This document shows, in pieces, positions 54,015 to 63,105 of a stretch of 64,000 bases of DNA. A model generated the notes under the pieces. It was not told where the DNA came from, searched no databases, and saw nothing but the letters and a program-made list of their open reading frames with translations. The stretch lies in contig NZ_CP071090.1 of assembly GCF_017301735.1 (NCBI RefSeq), positions 62,001 to 126,000 on the forward strand, read 5' to 3'. Origin of the DNA: Pyxidicoccus parkwaysis. Its GTDB lineage: Bacteria > Myxococcota > Myxococcia > Myxococcales > Myxococcaceae. Position 1 is the stretch's first letter, and each line of letters opens with the position of its first letter. Position numbers and translations under genes: made by a program.

Positions 54015-54932
54015 CTACTCACGAGTCAGCCGGGGATCCAGCACCACCTGCGCCTGCAGGAGACCATCGTGGCGGAAGATCTCCAGCACCAACTGTGTGG
54101 GTCTACCCAGCTCGTTGAAGGCCTCCTTGTCCACGATGAACGCGAGCCGACCTTCCTGACCCGGGGGGATCGACGGAAGCGTCGAGCGGACGGCGACCGT
54201 ACGAAGCTGGCCTCCCAGAGTTGTCAGGCGTGCCTGCTTCAGACTCCAGTGCTGGCGTGGGTCACGATTCCTGACCTTGACCAGGACCGCTGCCTTCGCC
54301 TTGCCCGAGAAGGCGACGAGCTTGACGTCAGCGTCTGGCTCCTCGAACAACCATTCGCGTGTCGCTCGAAAAGGAGTCTGCTGGATGGCCCCGGAGGCCA
54401 GCAGCGTGGCCAGCGCGTGGTCCGCCGATGTCTCCTCCTTCTTGAAGCGCTCGTTCTCACTCCTCAGGTCGCGCTCACGTCCGAGCGAGTCGTTCAGCGC
54501 CGAGAGCACCGCATGATAGCTCTCGCGGTCCCTGAACACGTTCACCTGCTGGTCCGGGGCATCCTCCCTCTCGCGCGGCGGGCCCACGAGGAACGGAAGC
54601 TCCGTTCCATCCGCGAGCGTGACGAGTAGGGGGATGCGCTCGTCCTCCGCGAGGTCTCGCACCGGCACGAGCACCACGAGTCTTCCCATGACGATGGGTG
54701 GCTCGAACCGGCCCTCCCATCCCAGCAGCCGCGTCTTCGCGGCGTCACATGGCTGCTCGAAGCGCAGCACCGTCGCGACCTGTCCCGCCACGCCAATCCG
54801 ATGGGCCTCCTCGGCCGGATGGTCCGAGATGAGCAAAGTCCTGACGGCAGGCGCCGCACGGTCCTGGGCGAGCGCCGTGGAGGCCAGGAGCGCGAGGAGC
54901 CAGACAGCCCGATGGGGAAGGGGTCGCCACAT
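54015..54932 (-). CDS. DUF2381/TIGR02268 family protein (intact paralogue)
   Basis: A 305-residue exported protein: signal WLLALLASTALA, then VRTLLISDHPAEEAHRIGVAGQVATVLRFEQPCDAAKTRLLGWEG, VPVRDLAEDERIPLLVTLADGTELPFLV, a coiled coil RERDLRSENERFKKEETSADHALATLL, and a beta-rich C-terminus (VLEIFRHDGLLQAQVVLD). It is the undamaged counterpart of the gene split by the IS at 25314-27706. The family is largely confined to myxobacteria. The ATG at 54932 is preferred to a TTG 12 bases upstream because it abuts the signal peptide. Confidence 0.9.
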   Translation of the reverse strand: MWRPLPHRAVWLLALLASTALAQDRAAPAVRTLLISDHPAEEAHRIGVAGQVATVLRFEQPCDAAKTRLLGWEGRFEPPIVMGRLVVLVPVRDLAEDERIPLLVTLADGTELPFLVGPPREREDAPDQQVNVFRDRESYHAVLSALNDSLGRERDLRSENERFKKEETSADHALATLLASGAIQQTPFRATREWLFEEPDADVKLVAFSGKAKAAVLVKVRNRDPRQHWSLKQARLTTLGGQLRTVAVRSTLPSIPPGQEGRLAFIVDKEAFNELGRPTQLVLEIFRHDGLLQAQVVLDPRLTRE

Positions 54933-54999
54933 GGTGGCGCCCAACCTGGCAGCTCGGGTACCTCAGTCACTACCTGCCACGGCTACTTCCCATCGCCGC

Positions 55000-55755
55000 T
55001 CAAGACGCGGGCGCGGAGGGCTGCTCCGACGACCCCCGCCTCACGGACTCGGAAGCCGGGTCATCGTCATAGACGCCCCGGTACTGCGGAGGCAGCAGCC
55101 CGGCCACCCTGCGCATCATGGCGTCCACCAGAGCCTGGCGAGCGTCACTGGCCCCGGCCACCTCCGGCTCCAGATCCTCCATGCGGAACGGCCGGCCGAA
55201 GCGCACCACGACGTCCGCCTCGTAGAGCCGCTCCCCGCCCATGTCGCTGTCGTTGATGGGCATCAGCTTCTCGGTGCCCCGCAGCGCCACCGGCACCACC
55301 GGCACGCCCGCGCGCTTCGCAATCAGCGACACGCCCTTCTTCGCTTCGAGCAGCGCGCCCGTCCTGCTGCGCGCGCCCTCCGGGAAGATGAGCACCGACT
55401 GGCCGCCCTTGAGCGTGTCCACCGCGCGCCGCATGGCCTCGATGTCCGGCGAGTTCGGCTTGATGGCGATGGTGTCCATCACCTCCGACGCCAGCCGCGT
55501 CATCGTCGTGCTCTGCAGCTTCACGCCCGCGAGGAAGGCCACCTTCCGGGGACGGAAGGCGCGCTCCAGCGTGAAGCCGTCCGCGTTGGACAGGTGGTTG
55601 CAGATGAAGAGGCACGGCTGCTCCGGGATGTTCTCCCGCCCCTCCACCACCTCATGCGCCAGCGTGTCCCAGACGCGGTTCATCAACGCGCGCACCACGC
55701 GGCGTCGCATGTTTTCCGGCAGCCTGGCCATCAGCTCGAAGAGAATGCGCAGCAC
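55000..55755 (-). CDS. 1-acyl-sn-glycerol-3-phosphate acyltransferase (PlsC family)
   Basis: A 251-residue lysophospholipid acyltransferase for phospholipid synthesis at the inner membrane. The four PlsC motifs are visible: CNHLSNADGFTL (H-x4-D), a KVAFLAG region, FPEGARSRTG and VPVVPVALRGTEKL. I use GTG at 55755 (VLRILFELMARLPENMRRR) because GGAGG is ten bases upstream and the longer frame to 55848 looks noncoding. It precedes the DUF2381 cassette by 67 bases on the same strand; co-transcription is possible. Confidence 0.9.
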   Translation of the reverse strand: MLRILFELMARLPENMRRRVVRALMNRVWDTLAHEVVEGRENIPEQPCLFICNHLSNADGFTLERAFRPRKVAFLAGVKLQSTTMTRLASEVMDTIAIKPNSPDIEAMRRAVDTLKGGQSVLIFPEGARSRTGALLEAKKGVSLIAKRAGVPVVPVALRGTEKLMPINDSDMGGERLYEADVVVRFGRPFRMEDLEPEVAGASDARQALVDAMMRRVAGLLPPQYRGVYDDDPASESVRRGSSEQPSAPAS

Positions 55756-56082
55756 GCGTCGGTTGCCTCCGTCTTGGAACGTCCCGAGAGCATGGCTCGG
55801 CTGGAGCCCGGGCGGACGGCCCGGTTTCCAGGCGCACCAGTCCCGCAACTACCCACCAGAAGATGTAGTCCTGCCCACGGGGACAGGTCATCACCTACGC
55901 CCATCCTCCGCCCGCTCGCACGGCCGGCCGTCGGACAGCCAACGCTCTCCACCGACCGCGGGACAGACCCGCTCTGCCTCGACACGGCCACGTTTCACAA
56001 GGCGGAACGGACGCCGCCGCGCGTCAGACGCACGGCGCAAAGGCTTCGGCGCGAGGGCCCGGGTTGGGCTATGGAAATGTGC
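55756..56082. other. Divergent intergenic region, PlsC to FAD reductase
   Basis: About 330 bases without a supportable gene. It should contain the promoters of both divergent genes; no clear promoter motif, RNA or repeat was recognised. Confidence 0.45.
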
Positions 56083-56973
56083 ATGAGCGCCGAAGCCCCC
56101 GTGTCACGCGTCAGTAAAAAGCCCGTGGAGTTCGAGTGCACCGTCGCCAGCGTGCGCATGGACACGCACGACACGGCCACGCTGTTCCTCGACTTCGGCG
56201 GCGCGCCGGTGGACTACAAGGCCGGCCAGTTCCTCAACATCGACCCGCACCAGTTCCCAGCGCTCGGCCGACTGTCCGCGTACCTCCAGGAGCAGAAGGG
56301 GCGCAAGGAGCCGCAGCGCTCGTACTCGCTCGCCTCGGCGCCGCACGAGCCGCTGGTGGCCATCACCGTGAAGGACGAGGAGTTCATCCCCGGCCTCACG
56401 CGCTACCCGCCGCTGCTCTCCCCGTTCCTCGTGCACGGCCGGCTCACCGGCGCGCGGCTGAAGGTCATCGGCTTCATGGGGCCGTACGTGCTGCCCGACG
56501 ACGTGGAGGAGCGCACCGGGCACATCGTCCACCTCGTCGCGGGCTCGGGCGCGGTGCCCAACTTCGCCATCCTCAAGGACGCGCTCCACCGGAAGCTGAA
56601 GCCGCGCCACACGTTCCTGTTCTCCAGCAAGACGTGGGGCGACGTGCTCTACGGCGAGGAGCTCAAGACCCTGGAACTGGAGCACCCGGACCGCGTGCGC
56701 GTGGTGCACACCCTCACCCGAGAGACGGACGAGTCCCGCTTCGGCCCGCACGTGCGCAAGGGCCGCGTGAGCGAGGCGCTGCTGGAGGAGCTGATTCCGG
56801 ACCGCGACACCTGCCTCGTCTACGCGTGCGGCCCGGCGATTACGCCGTGGGACCGGCGCAAGGCGCTGGAGACGCGCACGCCTGCTACACCTCGCTTCAT
56901 GGAGACGGTGCTCGGCCACCTCCACGCGCTGGGCATCCAGGACAAGCGCATCAAGCGCGAGACGTACGGGTAG
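56083..56973 (+). CDS. FAD/NAD(P)-binding ferredoxin-reductase-type oxidoreductase
   Basis: A 296-residue flavoprotein of the ferredoxin-NADP reductase superfamily. The FAD domain has YKAGQFLNID and RSYSLASAPHE (R-x-Y-S). The NAD(P) domain has LVAGSGAVPNFAILKDAL (G-x-G-x-xP-like loop) and LVYACGPAITPWD (C-G-P near the C-terminus). There is no 2Fe-2S domain, so it probably donates electrons to a separate ferredoxin or acceptor. The start is uncertain: Met 56083 or the in-frame ATG at 56071. It stands alone; the kelch-lipoprotein gene follows after a hairpin. Confidence 0.82.
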   Translation: MSAEAPVSRVSKKPVEFECTVASVRMDTHDTATLFLDFGGAPVDYKAGQFLNIDPHQFPALGRLSAYLQEQKGRKEPQRSYSLASAPHEPLVAITVKDEEFIPGLTRYPPLLSPFLVHGRLTGARLKVIGFMGPYVLPDDVEERTGHIVHLVAGSGAVPNFAILKDALHRKLKPRHTFLFSSKTWGDVLYGEELKTLELEHPDRVRVVHTLTRETDESRFGPHVRKGRVSEALLEELIPDRDTCLVYACGPAITPWDRRKALETRTPATPRFMETVLGHLHALGIQDKRIKRETYG

Positions 56974-56988
56974 GCCCCGCGCGCGACA

Positions 56989-57020
56989 GGCCCCCCATCG
57001 GCGAGGTGGCGCCGGGGGCC
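56989..57020 (+). terminator. Hairpin downstream of the FAD reductase gene
   Basis: GGCCCCC (56989-56995) pairs with GGGGGCC (57014-57020) around an 18-base loop, 16 bases after the stop codon. No U-run, so the role is inferred from position. Confidence 0.4.
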
Positions 57021-57097
57021 CGATGTCATAGAACCAACCACGGCGGCCCCGAGCGAGTGTATAAGCCTGAACGGTCCCTCGAATCGGAGTCTCCGTG

Positions 57098-60000
57098 ATG
57101 CTTGTACAGCGCGATGTCTGGAGCAGGGCGTTGGTGCTCGTGGGGTGCGCGCTCCTGCTCTCCTGCGAGCAGGAGAGCCCCGCCCCCGTCGAGCACGACG
57201 CCAGGGTCACCGCCGCACCGCTGGCCGTGGCTCCCGGCTGGACTCCGACGGCGCCCATGACGGAGGAGCGCGCGCAGCATTCCGCTGTGCTGCTCGGAAC
57301 CGGCAAGGTGCTGGTCATCAATGGCGTCAACAGGTCGGGCTTCGCCACCAATGCGGCGCTGTACGACCCGGCCACCAACACGTGGGCCTCCGCGGGGCCC
57401 AGCGGCAGCTTCGGCAACATCACCCAGGCGGTGCTGCTCCCGGATGGCCGCGCGTTCGCGCTGACCGACCTGGCCGGGAACGGGCGCCTCTACAACCCCA
57501 CGACGGGTGCGTGGTCTCCCACGGGCGCCGTGGGGGTGGCCCGCACTCAGCCCACGCTCACCCTCCTCGACTCGGGGCAGGTGCTGGTCGCCGGTGGCAC
57601 GGACGAGAACGGAGTCCGGCTCGACTCCGCCGAGCTGTACGACCCCGTCACCAACGGCTTCACGCCCACCGGCAGCATGACGCTGGGCCGGAACGCGCAC
57701 ACCGCCACGCGGTTGCAGGATGGCCGGGTGCTCGCCATCAGCGGCTTCGGCGGCAGCGGCGAGGTCCCCGGAGCCGACCTCTATGACCCCGCGGCGGGCA
57801 CCTGGTCCGCCGTCGCGCCGCCGCTCGTTCCACGGCACTACGCCACCAGCACGTTGTTGCCCAATGGCCGCGTGCTGGTGGCCGGTGGCACCACCCCCAG
57901 CGGCTCCATCGCCCAGGCGGAGCTGTTCGACCCGTCGAGCAACACGTGGACGGCCACGGGCAGCATGGCCTTCGTGCGTGCGGGCCACATGGCCACGCTG
58001 CTGCCCGACGGCCGGGTGCTCGTCACCGGCGGCTCCGCTTTCCGTCAGGCTCCGCCGGTGACCTCGGAAGTCTATGACCCCGACACCGGCGCGTGGTCCT
58101 CCGCGGGCGACATGGGGGTCGGCCGCGAGAACCACACCGCGACGCTGCTGCCTTCCGGAAAGGTGCTGGTGATTGGCGGCTACACCGAGGACACCTTGAC
58201 CTTCTTCGCGACCACGGAGCTCTATGACCCGGGCGTCAACGCGTGGAGCCCGGCCGGCGCGCTGGGGAGCGCCCGGGTGGACCCGCTGGTGGCGCTGCTG
58301 CCCACGGGCCGAGTCCTCGTCGCCGCGGGGAGCAACAGCGGCGGCACGGCGCTCGCGACGGCGCAGCTCTATGACCGGGCGGCCAACACGTGGTCGTCCG
58401 CGGCGTCCCTCACCACCGCCCGTGAGCACGCCACGGCGACGGTGCTGCGCTCCGGCGCGGTGCTCGTCGCCGGCGGACTGAATGCAGGGGGCTCGGTGGG
58501 CGCGGCCGAGCTCTACAACGCGACCACCAATGCGTGGACTCCAGCCACGGCGCTCACCGGCGCGAGGCACTTCCACACCGCCACGCTCCTCACGGACGGC
58601 AGGGTGCTCGTCGTGGGCGGGCAGCAGAACGCCGCGGTGCTCGGCACGGCCGAGCTGTATGACCCGGCCACCAACGCCTGGGCTCCGGCGGCCTCGTTGG
58701 CGGCGGCCCGGACCGCGCATTCCGCCGCGCTGCTCAACAATGGCCGGGTGCTCGTTGCCGGAGGACGTGATGGCGGCGGCACGGCGCTCGCCTCGGCGGA
58801 GGTGTATGACCCGGCCACCAACACGTGGACCCCCGCTGGCAACCTCGCGCAGGGCCGCGAAGGGCTCTCGCTGACGCTGCTGCCGTCCGGGCAGGTGCTG
58901 GCGGCGGGCGGGCTCTCCGGTGGCGCCGGGCTCGCGTCCTCGGAGGTCTACAACCCCGGCACCAACTCGTGGGCCGTCGGGCCCGCGCTGTCCCAGGCCC
59001 GCGCGTACCACACCGCGACGCTCGCGCCCTCGGGCAAGGTGCTGGTGGCCGGAGGCCAGAGCGCGCCGGGCACGCCCTCCACCACGGCGGAGGTCTATGA
59101 CTCCGCCATCCGCGACTGGACGGTCGTCAGTGCCCCCAACTCGCGTGGCGGGCTCATCTCCGCCGCGCTGCCCTCGGGTGAGGTGCTCCTCGCGGGCGGC
59201 ACCGCGGCGACGGCGGCGGAGTTGTTCGAGGACACCGGCGCGCTGCCGGCGTGGCGTCCCGTGGTGTCGCAGCCGGACACGCTCTACGTCGCCTGTTCCG
59301 CCACCCTGCAGGGCCAGCGCTTCCGGGGCATCGCGGGTGGAGGCAGCGGCAACCAGTTCGACTCCCCCGCGGACTTCCCGCTGGTGCGGCTGAAGGGCGC
59401 GGAGGGCGGGAGGCTCTGGACGCTCCCCGCGACGGCGATGTCCGCCACGAGCGCGACGGTGAGCATTCCCCCCGACTTCCCGACAGGCCCGTATGCCCTG
59501 TCCGTCATCGTCAATGGCATTCCGGGCGGGCGCATGGTGACGGTGGCGCCCAACACCGCGCCCACGGCGCAGGCGCAGACGGTGTCCACGAACTCCGCCG
59601 TGCCCGTGGCCATCACCCTCACCGCCACCGAGCCGGACGTGGGCCAGACGTTGACCTGGACCATCGTCACCCCGCCGGCCCACGGGACGCTGAGCGGCAC
59701 GCCGCCGAACCTCACGTACACGCCCAACGCGGGCTATGTGGGGCCGGACAGCTTCACGTACCGGGTGCGCGACTGCGGCCTGGACAGCAACGTCGCCACG
59801 GTGGACATCGGCGTCTCGAGCGCGGCCCCCCTCATCACCTGCCCCGCGAACACCACGAGCGAGGCGACGGGCCCCAGCGGCGCCCAGGGCAACTGGCCGC
59901 CCGCCACCGCCACCTCCGCGACGGGCGGCACCCCGACCATCACCTACTCGCCTGCCCAGGGGAACGTGTTCCCGCTCGGGCCCACGACTGTCACCGCCAC

Positions 60001-60652
60001 CGCGACTGATTCGTTGGGCGGCACCGCGTCGTGCACGTTCGTGTTCACCGTGGTGGACACGACGCCTCCCGCCCTCACGTGCCCGCCGTCGCGGACGGTG
60101 GAGGCCACGAGTTCCTCGGGGGCCACCGTCACCTGGGACCCGGTGACGGCCACGGATGCCGTCACGGCCAGCCCCACCGTGACGACCTCGGCGGCCTCGG
60201 GCAGCACCTTCCCGCTCGGCACCACGGACGTCACCAGCACCGCCACGGACGCGGCGGGCAACACGGCCACGTGCACGTTCCAGGTCACCGTGCTGGACAC
60301 CACGGCCCCGGCCGTCACGTGCCCGGCGGACATCGAAGTGGTGTCCGAGGGGGCCTCGGGCACGCCCGTGACGTTCGAGATTCCCGCCGTCACCGACGCC
60401 GTGTCCGAGACGACGGTGACGGCCTCGCCGCCCTCGGGCACCAACTTCCCGGCGGGCCGCTCGCGCGTGTCCATCACCGCCACGGACGCGTCCGGCAACG
60501 CGGCGCAGTGCTTCTTCCAGGTGACGGTGCAGACGCAGGTGGTGTCCATCGCCGGAGGCGGCTGCCAGAGCACGGGCAGCGGGACGGCCTCCGCGTTGGT
60601 GGCCCTGGTGGCAATGGCCTTGTGGAGCGGCGTGCGCCGTCGCCGCTCGTGA
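57098..60652 (+). CDS. Large kelch-propeller and HYR-domain surface protein with lipobox and MYXO-CTERM-like tail
   Basis: An 1184-residue envelope protein. The N-terminus has a good lipobox (LLLSC). About 700 residues of kelch/galactose-oxidase-type repeats follow, period near 48, each like ATLLPDGRVLVTGG...EVYDPDTGAWSS. Then come an Ig/cadherin-like domain (PDVGQTLTWTIVTPPAHGTL, GPDSFTYRVRD) and three HYR domains (ITCPANTTSEATG; LTCPPSRTVEATS; VTCPADIEVVSEG). The C-terminus is a Cys motif GGGCQS, a hydrophobic helix ASALVALVAMAL and RRRRS, the tripartite layout of MYXO-CTERM sorting tails. The ATG follows CGGAG. Role: probably adhesion or carbohydrate binding at the surface. It is 29 bases upstream of an OmpA-like gene. 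Confidence 0.88.
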   Translation: MLVQRDVWSRALVLVGCALLLSCEQESPAPVEHDARVTAAPLAVAPGWTPTAPMTEERAQHSAVLLGTGKVLVINGVNRSGFATNAALYDPATNTWASAGPSGSFGNITQAVLLPDGRAFALTDLAGNGRLYNPTTGAWSPTGAVGVARTQPTLTLLDSGQVLVAGGTDENGVRLDSAELYDPVTNGFTPTGSMTLGRNAHTATRLQDGRVLAISGFGGSGEVPGADLYDPAAGTWSAVAPPLVPRHYATSTLLPNGRVLVAGGTTPSGSIAQAELFDPSSNTWTATGSMAFVRAGHMATLLPDGRVLVTGGSAFRQAPPVTSEVYDPDTGAWSSAGDMGVGRENHTATLLPSGKVLVIGGYTEDTLTFFATTELYDPGVNAWSPAGALGSARVDPLVALLPTGRVLVAAGSNSGGTALATAQLYDRAANTWSSAASLTTAREHATATVLRSGAVLVAGGLNAGGSVGAAELYNATTNAWTPATALTGARHFHTATLLTDGRVLVVGGQQNAAVLGTAELYDPATNAWAPAASLAAARTAHSAALLNNGRVLVAGGRDGGGTALASAEVYDPATNTWTPAGNLAQGREGLSLTLLPSGQVLAAGGLSGGAGLASSEVYNPGTNSWAVGPALSQARAYHTATLAPSGKVLVAGGQSAPGTPSTTAEVYDSAIRDWTVVSAPNSRGGLISAALPSGEVLLAGGTAATAAELFEDTGALPAWRPVVSQPDTLYVACSATLQGQRFRGIAGGGSGNQFDSPADFPLVRLKGAEGGRLWTLPATAMSATSATVSIPPDFPTGPYALSVIVNGIPGGRMVTVAPNTAPTAQAQTVSTNSAVPVAITLTATEPDVGQTLTWTIVTPPAHGTLSGTPPNLTYTPNAGYVGPDSFTYRVRDCGLDSNVATVDIGVSSAAPLITCPANTTSEATGPSGAQGNWPPATATSATGGTPTITYSPAQGNVFPLGPTTVTATATDSLGGTASCTFVFTVVDTTPPALTCPPSRTVEATSSSGATVTWDPVTATDAVTASPTVTTSAASGSTFPLGTTDVTSTATDAAGNTATCTFQVTVLDTTAPAVTCPADIEVVSEGASGTPVTFEIPAVTDAVSETTVTASPPSGTNFPAGRSRVSITATDASGNAAQCFFQVTVQTQVVSIAGGGCQSTGSGTASALVALVAMALWSGVRRRRS

Positions 60653-60681
60653 ACAGCTCGCACGAACCCTCTTCTTCGCGA

Positions 60682-62424
60682 ATGGACCTCTCCATGCGTA
60701 CACAGGCTCCGTGCCGGGCGCTGGCAGCGCTGCTGGCCGTCTTCCTTGCCCCCTCCGCTCTGGCCCAGAGCACGGGGACCATCATTCCCATCGACCTGGA
60801 GCGCCTGCGCTTCATGCCCGGTGCCACCGACTCGATGCTCGTGGACACGGGCCACGTGCTCCCCGAGGGCGGCTACCGGCTGATGCTCATGGCCGGCTAC
60901 GAGCGCGGCATCCTGCTGGTGGAGGGCGGGGATGGCGTGGAGCGCAACATCATCAACTACCGCGTGGCGGCCTGGCTTGCCGGTGCGTGGTCTCCCACCG
61001 AGCGCCTGGAGCTCTCCGCGAAGCTGCCCGTCATCATCACCCAGGGCGGGGAGGACGTGACGGCGCTGGTCGGCGTGACGGAGCCCAAGTCCTTCGGGCT
61101 CGGGACGCCGGAGGTGGGCGCGCGCTACTCGCTGCTGCGCCGCGAGGACGGCGCGCCGGTGTTCCTCGGCCTGGGCCTGGACATCGGGCTGCCCGGAGGA
61201 ACGGCGAGCGCCTTCGGCCGTCAGGACGGCTGGGCGGGCTTCCAGATTGCGCCGCGCATTGCGGTGGGCCGCGAGGTGGGCCCGCTGTCGCTGGGCGCCA
61301 GCGCGGGCGTGAGGATTCGCTCGACGGAGGTCGAGCCCGGCCGGGACTTCGGCACCGAGCTGGAGCAGGGCGTGGTGGTGGCCACGCGCGGCGAGGGCCT
61401 GCGCGGCGAAGTGGCGCTGCAGGCGGCCGAGTCGCTCGTGGAGTCGGACATCGCGCTGGAGCTGCTCGGTGGCCTGCGGCTGCCGCTGGGCAGTGGCTTC
61501 GAGGCCTACGCGATGGCGGGGCATGGCTTCACGGACATTCCGGGCACGCCGTCGCTGCGCATCAACGCGGGCATCGCCTGGGCCCACACGCCGCCTGCGC
61601 GCGAGGACCCGTGCAAGGGTGGCAGGACGCACACGCCCGAGCAGTGCCCGGACCTGGACGACGACGGGGACACGGTGCCCAACGGACAGGACCGCTGCCC
61701 GCTGGAGGCCGGTGCGGTGGAGAACCAGGGCTGCCCGGACAAGGACTCGGACGGTGACTCCGTGGTGGACCGCGAGGATGCGTGCCCCAACGAGCCGGGC
61801 CTCCCGCGCTACAAGGGCTGCCCCGCGCCCGACGCGGACGGTGATGGCGTTCCGGACGACGAGGACGCCTGCCCGAAGGAGCCCGGCGACAAGGCGAATC
61901 GCGGCTGCCCCGCGCCCAAGGCCGCGCCGGACTCGGATGGTGATGGCATTCCGGACGACAAGGATGCCTGCCCGAAGGAGCCTGGCGATGCGGCGCACAA
62001 TGGCTGCCCCGCTCCGGAGGAGAAGCCCGCCGAGCAGACGCCTCCGCAGGAGGAGGCGCCGAACGGCCCGCCGATGGACCACCACGTCCTCTTCCCGACG
62101 GGGGAGTTCGCCCTCCAGGAGGAGGAGAAGCAGCAGCTGGATGGCATTGCGAAGTACCTGAAGGCCCACCCGCGGCTCTCGGTCAGCATCGAGGGCCACA
62201 CGGACAACACCGGTCCGGAGGAGCTCAACCGCAGGCTGAGCCAGCAGCGCGCGGACATGGTGCGCAGGTACCTCATCCAGCACGGCGTCGCGGGCTCGCG
62301 CCTCGTCGCGAAGGGCTACGGCCCGAGCCGCCCGTTGAATGGGAACGGCACGCCCGAGGAGCAGCGTCTGAACCGCCGCGTGGAGTTCATCACGAAGCCG
62401 ACCGGCAAGGCTCCGAAGCGCTGA
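60682..62424 (+). CDS. OmpA-family protein with barrel and thrombospondin type 3 repeats
   Basis: A 580-residue outer-membrane protein: signal peptide (ALAALLAVFLAPSALA), an N-terminal beta-rich barrel-like region of about 280 residues (GLGLDIGLPGGTASAF, LELLGGLRLPLGSGFEAYAMAGHGF), four Asp-rich calcium-binding repeats (DLDDDGDTVPNGQDRCP; DSDGDSVVDREDACP; DADGDGVPDDEDACP; DSDGDGIPDDKDACP), and a C-terminal OmpA peptidoglycan-binding domain (IEGHTDNTGPEELNRRLSQQ, RLVAKGYGPSRP, NRRVEFI). It links outer membrane and cell wall. It follows the kelch lipoprotein by 29 bases, so both are likely co-expressed and may contact each other. A second in-frame Met (60694) could be the start. Confidence 0.92.
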   Translation: MDLSMRTQAPCRALAALLAVFLAPSALAQSTGTIIPIDLERLRFMPGATDSMLVDTGHVLPEGGYRLMLMAGYERGILLVEGGDGVERNIINYRVAAWLAGAWSPTERLELSAKLPVIITQGGEDVTALVGVTEPKSFGLGTPEVGARYSLLRREDGAPVFLGLGLDIGLPGGTASAFGRQDGWAGFQIAPRIAVGREVGPLSLGASAGVRIRSTEVEPGRDFGTELEQGVVVATRGEGLRGEVALQAAESLVESDIALELLGGLRLPLGSGFEAYAMAGHGFTDIPGTPSLRINAGIAWAHTPPAREDPCKGGRTHTPEQCPDLDDDGDTVPNGQDRCPLEAGAVENQGCPDKDSDGDSVVDREDACPNEPGLPRYKGCPAPDADGDGVPDDEDACPKEPGDKANRGCPAPKAAPDSDGDGIPDDKDACPKEPGDAAHNGCPAPEEKPAEQTPPQEEAPNGPPMDHHVLFPTGEFALQEEEKQQLDGIAKYLKAHPRLSVSIEGHTDNTGPEELNRRLSQQRADMVRRYLIQHGVAGSRLVAKGYGPSRPLNGNGTPEEQRLNRRVEFITKPTGKAPKR

Positions 62425-62433
62425 GCCTCGCGA

Positions 62434-62466
62434 GCGACGCGCGCCGCTGTACGGGGCGCGCGTCGC
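62434..62466 (+). terminator. Strong hairpin after the OmpA-family gene
   Basis: GCGACGCGCGCC and GGCGCGCGTCGC form a perfect 12-bp stem around a 9-base loop, ten bases after the stop codon. It marks the end of the kelch-OmpA unit. Confidence 0.7.
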
Positions 62467-62598
62467 GGTGACTGGAGTGCGTGGGGCGGGGCCCCGGACG
62501 CGTTGAAGACAGGGGAACGGTCTGCCCCCCGATTCACTGGCGCCCGTCGAGGGATGTCGCTACGACGGGCGCCCGCTCCCATTCCTGGAGACGCACGC

Positions 62599-63090
62599 AT
62601 GGCCAACATCACCTTGAAGGGCAATCCCATCCACACCGCGGGCAACCTGCCCGCCGTGGGCAGCTCCGCTCCGGACGCCACGCTCACGGGCGTGGACCTC
62701 GCGGACAAGAAGCTCTCGTCCATCCCGGGCAAGCGCGTGCTCAACATCTTCCCCAGCGTTGACACCAGTGTGTGCGCGACGTCGGTGCGCACGTTCAACA
62801 AGCGGGCGACGGAGAAGCCCGGCGTCACTGTCATCAACGTCTCGATGGACCTGCCCTTCGCCCTCAAGCGCTTCTGCGGCGCCGAGGGCATCGACCGGGC
62901 GCTGACCTTCTCGGGCTTCCGTGGCGACTTCGGCAAGCAGTTCGGGGTGACCATCCAGGACGGAGGCATGGCCGGGCTCTACTCGCGCGCCGTCGTGGTG
63001 CTCGACGAGAACGGCAAGGTGCTCCACGCCGAGCAGGTGCCCGAGATTGCCCAGGAGCCCAACTACGAGGCGGCCCTCGCGAAGCTCTGA
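62599..63090 (+). CDS. tpx: Thiol peroxidase (atypical 2-Cys peroxiredoxin)
   Basis: Reduces hydrogen peroxide and alkyl hydroperoxides with thioredoxin. The 163-residue protein has the Tpx start ITLKGNPIHTAGNLPAVGS, the peroxidatic cysteine in FPSVDTSVCATSVRTFN (C59) and the resolving cysteine in LKRFCGAEG (C93), the spacing of Tpx. The end VPEIAQEPNYEAALAKL is typical. GGAG lies eight bases before the ATG. It is monocistronic and convergent with the FAD oxidase gene. Confidence 0.96.
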   Translation: MANITLKGNPIHTAGNLPAVGSSAPDATLTGVDLADKKLSSIPGKRVLNIFPSVDTSVCATSVRTFNKRATEKPGVTVINVSMDLPFALKRFCGAEGIDRALTFSGFRGDFGKQFGVTIQDGGMAGLYSRAVVVLDENGKVLHAEQVPEIAQEPNYEAALAKL

Positions 63091-63105
63091 GGGCCGCCAT
63101 GCGCG

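Noticed and set aside
57026..60703. A 1225-residue frame opposite the kelch protein gene
   Set aside because: The repeat structure of the kelch gene keeps this frame open; it has no domain or start signal of its own.
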